Below the pieces are notes generated by a model. The model was not told where the DNA came from and made no database searches. It worked only from the letters and a program-made list of their open reading frames with translations. A program made the translations under genes and the position numbers. A stretch of DNA of 64,000 nucleotides from Nomia melanderi (lineage: Eukaryota; Arthropoda; Insecta; Hymenoptera; Halictidae). The stretch is taken from contig NW_027475148.1 of assembly GCF_051020985.1 (NCBI RefSeq), positions 558,001-622,000 of the forward strand. The letters are read 5' to 3'. How positions within the stretch are numbered: the stretch's first letter is position 1; each line of letters opens with the position of its first letter. This document shows positions 24,621-37,287 of this stretch, piece by piece.

Positions 24621-25148
24621 ATCTATATTGGATTTTCCCCAGACCCTGAGTGTCCGGCTCCATGAGACTGTGGTTTTCCCGGCCCCTGGTTGTCCGAGGT
24701 CGTTCCCGCTGCACAGATTCATGCGCCAGGGCCTCCTACCGACAATGCACTTTGATTTATTGGGCTATCTGTAATAGCACCCGAGATATCACCAGATAAA
24801 TATTGGATTTTACCCTGAACCTGAGTGTGCGGCCCCATGAGACTGTGGTTTTCTCGGCCCCTGGTGGTCCGAGGTCGTTCCAGCTGGCCAGATTTATTCG
24901 CCTGGGCCTCCTACAGACAATGCACTTTGATTTATTGCGCTATCTGTAATAGCACCCGAGATATCACCAGATATATATTGGATTTCTCCCTGACCCTGAG
25001 TGTCCGGCCCCATGAGACGGTGGTTTACTCGGCCCCTGGTGGTCGGAGGTCGTTCCTGCTGGCCAGATTCATTCGCCTGGGCCTCCTACAGACAATGCAC
25101 TTTGATTTATTGCGCTATCTCTAATAGCACCCGAGATATCACCAGATA

Positions 25149-25214
25149 TTTGCTGGATTTTTACATGATCTTGGGTGACGGATTCCGAATATCTGTAATT
25201 TTCTCGGCCACTGG
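25149..25214. repeat. D-variant segment, subtype D1 (leftmost)
   Basis: From TTTGCTGG to CCACTGG the usual sequence is replaced by TTTTTACATGATCTTGGG, TGACGGATTCCGAATATC and TGTAATTTTCTCGG. The segment is about 66 bp and keeps the 175-bp spacing. It is followed by CTGCGGCACAGAATC and ATTCGCAAGGG. No D segment occurs before this one. Confidence 0.92.
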
Positions 25215-28099
25215 TGGTCCGAGGTCGTTCCTGCGGCACAGAATCATTCGCAAGGGCCTCCTACAGACAATGCACTTTGGTTTATTGCGCTATCTGTAAT
25301 AGCACCCGAGATATCACCAGATATATATTGGATTTTCCCCTGACCCTGAGTGTCCGGCCCCATGAGACTGTGGTTTTCTCGGCCCCTGGTGGTCCGAGGT
25401 CGTTCCCGCTGGCCAGATTCATGCGCCAGGGCCTCCTACAGACAGTGCACTTTGGTTTATTGCGCTATCTCAAATAGCACCCGAGATATCACCAGATATA
25501 TATTGGATTTTTCCCTGACCCTGAGTGTCCGGCGCCATGAGACGGTGGTTTTCTTGGCCCCTGGTGGTCCGAGGTCGTTCCCGCTGCACAGATGCATGCG
25601 CCAGGGCCTCCTTCAGATAATTCACTTTGGTTTATTGCGCTATCTCTAGTAGCACCCGAGATATCACCAGATATATATTGGATTTTCCCCTGACCCTGAG
25701 TGTCCGGACCCATGAGACGGTGGTTTTCTCCGCCCCTGGTGGTCCGAGGTCGTTCCCGCTGCACAGATTCATGCGCCAGGGCCTCCTGCAGATAATTCAC
25801 TTTGGTTTATTGCGCTATCTCTAATAGCACCCGAGATATCACCAGATATATATTGGATTTTTGACTGACCCTGAGCGTCCGGTCCCATGAGACGGTCGTT
25901 TTCTCGGCCCCTGGTGGTCCGAGGACGTTCCCGCTGCACAGGTTCATGCGCCAGGGTCTCTTACAGACAATGCACTTTGATTTATTGCGCTATCTGTAAT
26001 AGCACCCGAGATATCACCACATATATATTGGATTTTTCACTGACCCTGAGTGTCCGGCCCCATGAGACGGTGGTTTTCTCGGTCCCTGGTGTTCCGAGGT
26101 CGTTCCCGCTGCACAGATTCTTGCGCCAGGGCCTCCTACAGACAATGCACTTTGATTTATTGCGCTACCTGTAATAGCACCCGAGATATCACCAGATATA
26201 TATTGGATTTTCCCCTGACCCTGAGTGTCCGGCCCCATGAGACAGTGGTTTTTTCGGCCCCTGGTGGTCCGAGGTCGTTCCCGCTGCACAGATTCATGCG
26301 CCAGGGCCTCCTACAGACAATGCACTTTGATTTATTGCGCTATCTGTAATAGCACCCGAGATATCAGCAGATATATATTGGATTTTTCACTGACCCTGAG
26401 TGACCGGCCCCATGAGACGGTAGTTTTCTCGGCCCCTGGTGGTCCGAGGTCGTTCCCGCTGCACAGATTCTTGCGCCAGGGCCTCCTACAGACAATGCAC
26501 TTTGATTTATTGCGCTATCTGTAATAGCACCCGAGATATCACCACATATATATTGGATTTTTCACTGACCCTGAGTGTCCGGCCCCATGAGACGGTGGTT
26601 TTCTCGGCCCCTGGTCGTCCGAGGTCGTTCCCGCTGCACAGATACATGCGCCAGGGCCTCCTACAGACAATGCACTTTGATTTATTGCTCTATCTGTAAT
26701 AGCACCCGAGATATCACCAGATATATATTGGATTTTCCCCTGACCCTGAGTGTCCGGCCCCATGAGGCTGTGGTTTTCTCGGCCCTTGGTGGTCCGAGGT
26801 GGTTCCCGCTGCACAGATTCATGCGCCAGGGCCTCCTACAGACAATGCACTTTGATTTATTGCGCTATCTGTAATAGCACCCGAGATATCAGCAGATATA
26901 TATTGGATTTTTCACTGACCCTGAGTGTCCGGCCCCATGAGACGGTCGTTTTCTCGGCCCCTGGTGGTCCGAGGTCGTTCCCGCTGCACAGATTCATGCG
27001 CCAGGGCCTCCTGCAGATAATTCACTTTGGTTTATTGCGCTATCTCTAATAGCACCCGAGATATCACCAGAAATATATTGGATTTTACCCTGACCCTGAG
27101 TGTCCGGCCCCATGAGACTGTGCTTTTCTCGGCCCCTGGTGGTCCGAGGTCGTTCCCGTTGCACAGATTCATGCGCCAGGGCCTCCTACAGACAATGCAG
27201 TTTGATTTATTGCGCTATCTGTAATAGCACCCGAGATATCACCAGATATATATTGGATATTATCCTGACCCTGAGTGTCCGGGCCCATGAGACGGTCGTT
27301 GTCTCGGCCCCTGGAGGTCCGAGGACGTTCCCGCTGCACAGATTCATGAGCCAGGGCCTCCTACAGGTAATGCACTTTGGTTTATTGCGCTATCTGTAAT
27401 AGCACCCGAGATATCACCAGATCTATATTGGATTTTCCCCAGACCCTGAGTGTCCGGCCCCATGAGACTGTGGTTTTCTCGGCCCCTGGTGGTCCGAGGT
27501 CGTTCCCGTTGCACAGATTCATGCGCCAGGGCCTCCTGCAGATAATTCACTTTGGTTTATTGCGCTATCTCTAATAGCACCCGAGATATCACCAGATATA
27601 TATTGGATTTTTCACTGACCCTGAGCGCCCGTCCCATGAGACGGTCGTTTTCTCGGCCCCTGGTGGTCCGAGGACGTTCCCGCTGCACAGGTTCATGCGC
27701 CAGGGTCTCTTACAGACAATGCACTTTGATTTATTGCGCTATCTGTAATAGCACCCGAGATATCACCACATATATATTGGATTTTTCACTGACCCTGAGT
27801 GTCCGGCCCCATGAGACGGTGGTTTTCTCGGTCCCTGGTGTTCCGAGGTCGTTCCTGCTGCACAGATTCTTGCGCCAGGGCCTCCTACAGACAATGCACT
27901 TTGATTTATTGCGCTATCTCTAATAGCACCCGAAATATCACCAGATATATATTGGATTTTCCCCTGACCCTGAGTGTCCGGCCCCATGAGACTGTGGTTT
28001 TCTCGGCCCCTGGTGGTCCGAGGTCGTTCCCGCTGCACAGATTCATGCGCCAGGGCCTCCTACAGACAATGCACTTTGATTTATTGCGCTATCTCTAAT

Positions 28100-28290
28100 A
28101 GCACCCGAGACATCAGCTGATATGTATTGGATTTTTCACTGACCCTGAGTGACCGGCCCCATGAGACGGTAGTTTTCTCGGCGCCTGGTGGTCCGAGGTC
28201 GTTCCTGCTGCTCAGATTAATACGCTAGGCCTTCCTGCAGATAATTCACTTTGGTTTATTGCGCTTTCTCTAATAGCACTCGAGATATCA
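28100..28290. repeat. Degenerate monomer, copy 1
   Basis: This is the most altered ordinary monomer of the array: GACATCAGCTGATATG, GCTGCTCAGATTAATACG, CTAGGCCTTCC, GCGCTTTCTC and AGCACTCGAG. It marks the HOR-4/HOR-5 lineage. This copy has TGATATGTATTGG and CGGCGCCTGG, unlike copies 2 and 3. Confidence 0.85.
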
Positions 28291-28784
28291 CCAGATATAT
28301 ATTGGATTTTTCCCAGACCCTGACAGTCCGGCCCCATGTGTCGGTGGTTTTCTCGGCCCCTGGTGGTCCGAGGTTGTTCCCGCTGCACAGATTTATGCGC
28401 CAGGGCCTCCTACAGACAATGCACTTTGATTTATTGCGCTATCTGTAATAGCACCCGAGATATCACCAGATATATATTGGATTTTCCCCTGACCCTGACA
28501 GTCCGGCCCCATGAGACGGTGGTTTTCTCGGCCCCTGGTGGTCCGAGGTCGTCCCCGCTGCAAAGATTCATGCGCCAGGGCCTCCTGCAGATAATTCACT
28601 TTGGTTTATTGCGCTATCTGTAATAGCACCCGAGATATCACCAGATATATATTGGATTTTCCCCTGACCCTGAGTGTCCGGCCCCATGAGACTGTGGTTT
28701 TCTCGGCCCTTGCTGGTCCGAGGTGGTTCCCGCTGCACAGATTCATGCGCCAGGGCCTCCTACAGACAATGCACTTTGATTTAT

Positions 28785-29780
28785 TGGGCTATCTGTAATA
28801 GCACCCGAGATATCACCAGATAAATATTGGATTTTACCCTGAACCTGAGTGTGCGGCCCCAAGAGACTGTGGTTTTCTCGGCCCCTGGTGGTCCGAGGTC
28901 GTTCCAGCTGGCCAGATTTATTCGCCTGGGCCTCCTACAGACAATGCACTTTGATTTATTGCGCTATCTGTAATAGCACCCGAGATATCACCAGATATAT
29001 ATTGGATTTCTCCCTGACCCTGAGTGTCCGGCCCCATGAGACGGTGGTTTACTCGGCCCCTGGTGGTCGGAGGTCGTTCCTGCTGGCCAGATTCATTCGC
29101 CTGGGCCTCCTACAGACAATGCACTTTGATTTATTGCGCTATCTCTAATAGCACCCGAGATATCACCAGATATTTGCTGGATTTTTACATGATCTTGGGT
29201 GACGGATTCCGAATATCTGTAATTTTCTCGGCCACTGGTGGTCCGAGGTCGTTCCTGCGGCACAGAATCATTCGCAAGGGCCTCCTACAGACAATGCACT
29301 TTGGTTTATTGCGCTATCTGTAATAGCACCCGAGATATCACCAGATATATATTGGATTTTCCCCTGACCCTGAGTGTCCGGCCCCATGAGACTGTGGTTT
29401 TCTCGGCCCCTGGTGGTCCGAGGTCGTTCCCGCTGGCCAGATTCATGCGCCTGGGCCTCCTACAGACAATGCACTTTGATTTATTGCGCTATCTCAAATA
29501 GCACCCGAGATATCACCAGATATATATTGGATTTTTCCCTGACCCTGAGTGTCCGGCGCCATGAGACGGTGGTTTTCTTGGCCCCTGGTGGTCCGAGGTC
29601 GTTCCCGCTGCACAGATGCATGCGCCAGGGCCTCCTTCAGATAATTCACTTTGGTTTATTGCGCTATCTCAAGTAGCACCCGAGATATCACCAGATATAT
29701 ATTGGATTTTCCCCTGACCCTGAGTGTCCGGACCCATGAGACGGTGGTTTTCTCCGCCCCTGGTGGTCCGAGGTCGTTCC
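28785..29780. repeat. HOR-4 second copy, partial
   Basis: It restarts the W series at an offset of 4,024 bp: GATAAATATTGG with CCTGAACCTGAG, GTTCCAGCTGGCC, GGTTTACTCGG, a D variant, and GCTGGCCAGATTC. It departs near 29780, where CCCAGATTCATG replaces CACAGATTCATG. Its private change CCCAAGAGAC (28858) is absent from the other copies. Confidence 0.8.
29173..29238. repeat. D-variant segment, subtype D1
   Basis: Same form as 25149, 4,024 bp downstream in the second W-type unit. Confidence 0.9.
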
Positions 29781-30047
29781 CGCTGCCCAGATTCATGCGC
29801 CAGGGCCTCCTACAGACAGTGCACTTTGGTTTATTGCGCTATCTGTAATAGCACCCGAGATATCACCAGATATATATTGGATTTTTCCCTGACCCTGAGT
29901 GTCCAGCTTCATGGGACGGTGATTTTCTCGTCCCCTGGTGGTCCGACGTCGTTCCCGCTGCCCAGATTCATGCGCCAGGGCCTCCTACAGACAATGCGCT
30001 TTGGTTTATTGCGCTATCTGTAATAGCACCCGAGATATCACCAGATA

Positions 30048-30113
30048 TATGCTGGATTTTTACATGACCTTGGGTGACGGATTCCGAATATCTGTAATTT
30101 TCTCGGCCACTGG
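30048..30113. repeat. D-variant segment, subtype D2
   Basis: It has TATGCTGG and CATGACCTTGGG, then CTTCCTGCGGTACAG. Its only other occurrence is at 57345. Confidence 0.9.
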
Positions 30114-31446
30114 TGGTCCGAGGTCCTTCCTGCGGTACAGATTCATTCGCAAGGGCCTCCTACAGACAATGCACTTTGGTTTATTGCGCTATCTGTAATA
30201 GCACCCGAGATATCACCAGATATATATTGGATTTTCCCCTGACCCTGAGTGTCCGGCCCCATGAGACTGAGGTTTTCTCGGCCCCTGGTGGTCCGAGGTC
30301 GTTCCCGCTGGCCAGATTCATGCGCCTGGGCCTCCTACAGACAATGCACTTTGATTTATTGCGCTATCTCAAATAGCACCCGAGATATCACCAGATATAT
30401 ATTGGATTTTTCCCTGACCCTGAGTGTCCGGCGCCATGAGACGGTGGTTTTCTTGGCCCCTGGTGGTCCGAGGTCGTTCCCGCTGCACAGATGCATGCGC
30501 CGGGGCCACCTGCAGATAATTCACTTCGTTTATTTCGCAATCTCTAATAGCACCCGAGATATCACCAGATATATATTGGATTTTCCCCTGACCCTGAGTG
30601 TCCGGCCCCGTGAGTCGGTGTTTTTCTCGGCCCCTGGTGGTCCGAGGTCGTTCCCGCTGCCCGGATTCATGTGCCAGGGCCTCCTACAGACAATGCACTT
30701 TGGTTTATTGCGCTATCTCTAATAGCACCCGAGATATCACCAGATATATATTGGATTTTCCCCTGACCCTGAGTGTCCGGACCCATGAGACGGTGGTTTT
30801 CTCGGCCCCTGGTGGTCCGAGGTCGTTCCCGCTGCACAGATTCATTCGCCTGGGCCTCCTACAGACAATGCACTTTGATTTATTGCGCATATCTGTAATA
30901 GCACCCGAGATATCACCAGATATATATTGGATTTTTCCCTGACCCTGAGTGTCCGGCTCCATGAGACGGTGATTTTCTCGGTCCCTGGTGGTCCGAGGTC
31001 GTTCCCCCTGCCCAGATTCATGCGCCAGGGCCTCCTGCAGATAATTCACTTTGGTTTATTGCGCTATCTCTAATAGCACCCGAGATATCACCAGATATAT
31101 ATTGGATTTTCCACTGACCCTGAGTGTCCGGCCCCGTGAGTCGGTGGTTTTCTCGGCCCCTGGTGGTCCGAGGTCGTTCGCGCTGCACGGATTCATGCGC
31201 CAGGGCCTCCTACAGACAATGCACTTTGATTTATTGCGCTATCTCAAATAGCACCCGAGATATCACCAGATATATATTGGATTTTTCCCTGACCCTGAGT
31301 GTCCGGCGCCATGAGACGGTGGTTTTCTTGGCCCCTGGTGGTCCGAGGTCGTTCCCGCTGCCCAGATTCATGCGCCAGGGCCTCCTACACACAATGCACT
31401 TGGGTTATTGCGCTATCTGTAATAGCACCCGAGATATCACCAGATA

Positions 31447-31512
31447 TATGCTGGATTTTTACCTGACCTTGGGTGACGGATTCCGAATATCTGTAATTTT
31501 CTCGGCCCCTGG
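31447..31512. repeat. D-variant segment, subtype D3
   Basis: It has TATGCTGG and TACCTGACCTTGGG and rejoins the ordinary CCCCTGGTGG form with GGACCGACGTCG. It is shared with 59618. Confidence 0.9.
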
Positions 31513-31621
31513 TGGACCGACGTCGTTCCCGCTGCACAGATTCATTCGCCTGGGCCTCCTACAGACAATGCACTTTGATTTATTGCGCTATCTGTAATAG
31601 CACCCGAGATATCACCAGATA

Positions 31622-31687
31622 TTTGCTGGATTTTTACATGACCTTGGGTGACGGATTCCGAATATCTGTAATTTTCTCGGTCACTGG
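31622..31687. repeat. D-variant segment, subtype D4
   Basis: It follows the previous D segment by one monomer, making a D-D tandem pair. It has TTTGCTGG, CATGACCTTGGG and CTCGGTCACTGG. It is shared with 59793. Confidence 0.9.
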
Positions 31688-32321
31688 TGGTCCGAGGTCG
31701 TTCCTGCGGCACAGATTCATTCGCAAGGGCCTCCTACAGACAATGCACTTTGGTTTATTGCGCTATCTGTAATAGCACCCGAGATATCACCAGATATATA
31801 TTGGATTTTTCCCTGACCCTGAGAGTCCGGCGCCATGAGACGGTGGTTTTCTTGGCCCCTGGTGGTTCGAGGTCGTTCCCGCTGCACAGATGCATGCGCC
31901 AAGGCCTCCCGCAGATAATTCACTTTGGTTTATTGCGCTATCTCTAATAGCACCCGAGATATCACCAGATATATATTGGGTTTTCCCCTGACCCTGAGTG
32001 TCCGGCCCCATGAGACTGTGGTTTTCCCGGCCCCTGGTTGTCCGAGGTCGTTCCCGCTGCACAGATTCATGCGCCAGGGCCTCCTACCGACAATGCACTT
32101 TGATTTATTGGGCTATCTGTAATAGCACCCGAGATATCACCAGATAAATATTGGATTTTACCCTGACCCTGAGTGTCCGGCCCCATGAGACGGTGGTTTA
32201 CTCGGCCCCTGGTGGTCGGAGGTCGTTCCTGCTGGCCAGATTCATTCGCCTGGGCCTCCTACAGACAATGCACTTTGATTTATTGCGCTATCTCTAATAG
32301 CACCTGAGATATCACCAGATA

Positions 32322-32387
32322 TTTGCTGGATTTTTACATGATCTTGGGTGACGGATTCCGAATATCTGTAATTTTCTCGGCCACTGG
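32322..32387. repeat. D-variant segment, subtype D1
   Basis: D1 form in HOR-5 copy X. The preceding monomer has a private CACCTGAGATATC. Confidence 0.9.
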
Positions 32388-35272
32388 TGGTCCGAGGTCG
32401 TTCCTGCGGCACAGAATCATTCGCAAGGGCCTCCTACAGACAATGCACTTTGGTTTATTGCGCTATCTGTAATAGCACCCGAGATATCACCAGATATATA
32501 TTGGATTTTCCCCTGACCCTGAGTGTCCGGCCCCATGAGACTGTGGTTTTCTCGGCCCCTGGTGGTCCGAGGTCGTTCCCGCTGGCCAGATTCATGCGCC
32601 AGGGCCTCCTACAGACAGTGCACTTTGGTTTATTGCGCTATCTCAAATAGCACCCGAGATATCACCAGATATATATTGGATTTTTCCCTGACCCTGAGTG
32701 TCCGGCGCCATGAGACGGTGGTTTTCTTGGCCCCTGGTGGTCCGAGGTCGTTCCCGCTGCACAGATGCATGCGCCAGGGCCTCCTTCAGATAATTCACTT
32801 TGGTTTATTGCGCTATCTCTAGTAGCACCCGAGATATCACCAGATATATATTGGATTTTCCCCTGACCCTGAGTGTCCGGACCCATGAGACGGTGGTTTT
32901 CTCCGCCCCTGGTGGTCCGAGGTCGTTCCCGCTGCACAGATTCATGCGCCAGGGCCTCCTGCAGATAATTCACTTTGGTTTATTGCGCTATCTCTAATAG
33001 CACCCGAGATATCACCAGATATATATTGGATTTTTCACTGACCCTGAGCGTCCGGTCCCATGAGACGGTCGTTTTCTCGGCCCCTGGTGGTCCGAGGACG
33101 TTCCCGCTGCACAGGTTCATGCGCCAGGGTCTCTTACAGACAATGCACTTTGATTTATTGCGCTATCTGTAATAGCACCCGAGATATCACCACATATATA
33201 TTGGATTTTTCACTGACCCTGAGTGTCCGGCCCCATGAGACGGTGGTTTTCTCGGTCCCTGGTGTTCCGAGGTCGTTCCCGCTGCACAGATTCTTGCGCC
33301 AGGGCCTCCTACAGACAATGCACTTTGATTTATTGCGCTACCTGTAATAGCACCCGAGATATCACCAGATATATATTGGATTTTACCCTGACCCTGAGTG
33401 TCCGGCCCCATGAGACATTGGTTTTTTCGGCCCCTGGTGGTCCGAGGTCGTTCCCGCTGCACAGATTCATGCGCCAGGGCCTCCTACAGACAATGCACTT
33501 TGATTTATTGCGCTATCTGTAATAGCACCCAAGATATCAGCAGATATATATTGGATTTTTCACTGACCCTGAGTGACCGGCCCCATGAGACGGTAGTTTT
33601 CTCGGCCCCTGGTGGTCCGAGGTCGTTCCCGCTGCACAGATTCATGCGCCAGGGCCTACTGCAGATAATTCACTTTGATTTATTGCGCTATCTGTAATAG
33701 CACCCGAGATATCACCACATATATATTGGATTTTTCACTGACCCTGAGTGTCCGGCCCCATGAGACGGTGGTTTTCTCGGCCCCTGGTCGTCCGAGGTCG
33801 TTCCCGCTGCACAGATACATGCGCCAGGGCCTCCTACAGACAATGCACTTTGATTTATTGCTCTATCTGTAATAGCACCCGAGATATCACCAGATATATA
33901 TTGGATTTTCCCCTGACCCTGAGTGTCCGGCCCCATGAGGCTGTGGTTTTCTCGGCCCTTGGTGGTCCGAGGTGGTTCCCGCTGCACAGATTCATGCGCC
34001 AGGGCCTCCTACAGACAATGCACTTTAATTTATTGCGCTTTCTGTAATAGCACCCGAGATATCAGCAGATATATATTGGATTTTTCCCTGACCCTGAGTG
34101 TCCGGCCCCATGAGACGGTGGTTGTCTCGGCCCCTGGTGGTCCGAGGTCGTTCCCGCTGCACAGATTCATGCGCCAGGGCCTCCTGCAGATAATTCACTT
34201 TGGTTTATTGCGCTATCTCTAATGGCACCCGAGATATCACCAGAAATATATTGGATTTTACCCTGACCCTGAGTGTCCGGCCCCATGAGACTGTGCTTTT
34301 CTCGGCCCCTGGTGGTCCGAGGTCGTTCCCGTTGCACAGATTCATGCGCCAGGGCCTCCTACAGACAATGCAGTTTGATTTATTGCGCTATCTGTAATAG
34401 CACCCGAGATATCACCAGATATATATTGGATATTATCCTGACCCTGAGTGTCCGGGCCCATGAGACGGTCGTTGTCTTGGCCCCTGGAGGTCCGAGGACG
34501 TTCCCGCTGCACAGATTCATGCGCCAGGGCCTCCTACAGGTAATGCACTTTGGTTTATTGCGCTATCTGTAATAGCACCCGAGATATCACCAGATCTATA
34601 TTGGATTTTCCCCAGACCCTGAGTGTCCGGCCCCATGAGACTGTGGTTTTCTCGGCCCCTGGTGGTCCGAGGTCGTTCCCGTTGCACAGATTCATGCGCC
34701 AGGGCCTCCTGCAGATAATTCACTTTGGTTTATTGCGCTATCTCTAATAGCACCCGAGATATCACCAGATATATATTGGATTTTTCACTGACCCTGAGCG
34801 CCCGTCCCATGAGCCGGTCGTTTTCTCGGCCCCTGGTGGTCCGAGGACGTTCCCGCTGCACAGGTTCATGCGCCAGGGTCTCTTACAGACAATGCACTTT
34901 GATTTATTGCGCTATCTGTAATAGCACCCGAGATATCACCACATATATATTGGATTTTTCACTGACCCTGAGTGTCCGGCCCCATGAGACGGTGGTTTTC
35001 TCGGTCCCTGGTGTTCCGAGGTCGTTCCCGCTGCACAGATTCTTGCGCCAGGGCCTCCTACAGACAATGCACTTTGATTTATTGCGCTATCTCTAATAGC
35101 ACCCGAAATATCACCAGATATATATTGGATTTTCCCCTGACCCTGAGTGTCCGGCCCCATGAGACTGTGGTTTTCTCGGCCCCTGGTGGTCCGAGGTCGT
35201 TCCCGCTGCACAGATTCATGCGCCAGGGCCTCCTACAGACAATGCACTTTGATTTATTGCGCTATCTCTAAT

Positions 35273-35463
35273 AGCACCCGAGACATCAGCTGATATATAT
35301 TGGATTTTTCACTGACCCTGAGTGATCGGCCCCATGAGACGGTAGTTTTCTCGGCGCCCGGTGGTCCGAGGTCGTTCCTGCTGCTCAGATTAATACGCTA
35401 GGCCTTCCTGCAGATAATTCACTTTGGTTTATTGCGCTTTCTCTAATAGCACTCGAGATATCA
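35273..35463. repeat. Degenerate monomer, copy 2
   Basis: It lies at +7,173 bp from copy 1. It carries GAGTGATCGGCC and CGGCGCCCGG, which it shares with copy 3 but not with copies 1 and 4. Confidence 0.85.
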
Positions 35464-37221
35464 CCAGATATATATTGGATTTTTCCCAGACCCTGACAGT
35501 CCGGCCCCATGTGTCGTTGGTTTTCTCGGCCCCTGGTGGTCCGAGGTTGTTCCCGCTGCACAGATTTATGCGCCAGGGCCTCCTACAGACAATGCACTTT
35601 GATTTATTGCGCTATCTGTAATAGCACCCGAGATATCACCAGATATATATTGGATTTTCCCCTGACCCTGACAGTCCGGCCCCATGAGACGGTGGTTTTC
35701 TTGGCCCCTGGTGGTCCGAGGTCGTCCCCGCTGCAAAGATTCATGCGCCAGGGCCTCCTGCAGATAATTCACTTTGGTTTATTGCGCTATCTGTAATAGC
35801 ACCCGAGATATCACCAGATATATATTGGATTTTCCCCTGACCCTGAGTGTCCGGCCCCATGAGACTGTGGTTTTCTCGGCCCTTGCTGGTCCGAGGTGGT
35901 TCCCGCTGCACAGATTCATGCGCCAGGGCCTCCTACAGACAATGCACTTTGATTTATTGCGCTATCTGTAATAGCACCCGAGATATCACCAGATATATAT
36001 TGGATATTACCCTGACCCTGAGTGTCCGGCCCCATGAGACGGTCGTTGTCTCGGCCCCTGGAGGTCCGAGGACGTTCCCGCTGCACAGATTCATGCGCCT
36101 GGGCCTCCTACAGACAATGCACTTTGATGTATTGCGCTATCCCTAATAGCACCCGAGATATCACCAGATATATATTGGATTTTTCCCTGACCCTGAGTGT
36201 CCGGCGCCATGAGACGGTGGTTTTCTTGGCCCCTGGTGGTTCGAGGTCGTTCCCGCTGCACAGATGCATGCGCCAAGGCCTCCCGCAGATAATTCACTTT
36301 GGTTTATTGCGCTATCTCTAATAGCACCCGAGATATCACCAGATATATATTGGGTTTTCCCCTGACCCTGAGTGTCCGGCCCCATGAGACTGTGGTTTTC
36401 CCGGCCCCTGGTTGTCCGAGGTCGTTCCCGCTGCACAGATTCATGCGCCAGGGCCTCCTACCGACAATGCACTTTGATTTATTGGGCTATCTGTAATAGC
36501 ACCCGAGATATCACCAGATAAATATTGGCTTTTACCCTGAACCTGAGTGTGCGGCCCCATGAGACTGTGGTTTTCTCGGCCCCTGGTGGTCCGAGGTCGT
36601 CCCCGCTGCAAAGATTCATGCGCCAGGGCCTCCTGCAGATAATTCACTTTGGTTTATTGCGCTATCTGTAATAGCACCCGAGATATCACCAGATATATAT
36701 TGGATTTTCCCCTGACCCTGTGTGTCCGGCCCCATGAGACTGTGGTTTTCTCGGCCCTTGCTGGTCCGAGGTGGTTCCCGCTGCACAGATTCATGCGCCA
36801 GGGCCTCCTACAGACAATGCACTTTGATTTATTGCGCTATCCCTAATAGCACCCGAGATATCACCAGATATATATTGGATTTTCCCCTGACCCTGAGTGT
36901 CCGGACCCATGAGACGGTGGTTTTCTCGGCCCCTGGTGGTCCGAGGTCGTTCCCGCTGCACAGATTCATTCGCCTGGGCCTCCTACAGACAATGCACTTT
37001 GATTTATTGCGCATATCTGTAATAGCACCCGAGATATCACCAGATATATATTGGATTTTTCCCTGACCCTGAGTGTCCGGCTCCATGAGACGGTGATTTT
37101 CTCGGTCCCTGGTGGTCCGAGGTCGTTCCCCCTGCCCAGATTCATGCGCCAGGGTCTCCTACAGACAATGCACTTTGGGTTATTGCGCTATCTGTAATAG
37201 CACCCGAGATATCACCAGATA

Positions 37222-37287
37222 TATGCTGGATTTTTACATGACCTTGGGTGACGGATTCCGAATATCTGTAATTTTCTCGGCCCCTGG
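37222..37287. repeat. D-variant segment, subtype D6
   Basis: It has TATGCTGG and CATGACCTTGGG, rejoins at GGCCCCTGG, then has GCTGCTCAGATGC. Confidence 0.9.

Larger units (their letters stand above)
24761..28784. repeat. HOR-4 founder-like copy W: 23-mer, 4,024 bp
   Basis: The unit begins at GATTTATTGGGCTATC and runs to the next occurrence of the same marker at 28780; the anchors at 24836 and 28860 are 4,024 bp apart (23 monomers minus 1 bp). It contains the first D-variant monomer, then GCTGGCCAGATTC, TCTCAAATAGC, GCGCCATGAG with TTCTTGGCC, TCTCTAGTAGC, a run homologous to HOR-3, and a highly degenerate monomer near 28100-28290. From about 25.0 to 28.78 kb it matches 32.17-35.96 kb at an offset of 7,173 bp. 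Confidence 0.85.
29780..31789. repeat. D-rich mosaic block with three D variants
   Basis: About eleven monomers, among them GTCCAGCTTCATGGGACGG (29902), a D variant with CTGCGGTACAG, GACTGAGGTTTTC (30266), the one-base-short CACTTCGTTTATTTCGC (30522), GGCCCCGTGAGTCGG (30604 and 31131), GCGCATATCTG (30885), and a D pair at 31447 and 31622. The same pieces reappear in the same order, with insertions, at 57.2-58.0 and 59.25-59.86 kb. Confidence 0.75.

Noticed and set aside
27552..27923. 123-codon open frames (27552, 34725, 40675, 54674)
   Set aside because: Produced by the one-base-short GAGCGCCCGTCCCATGAG monomer; repeated only because the HOR is repeated.
30249..30722. 157-codon open frames (30249, 31124, 44948, 47222, 48622, 57546, 59295)
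   Set aside because: Each spans two or more monomers only because a one-base deletion (CACTTCGTTTATTTCGC or CACTTGGGTTATTG) shifts the frame past the usual stop. They are chance extensions copied with the HOR.
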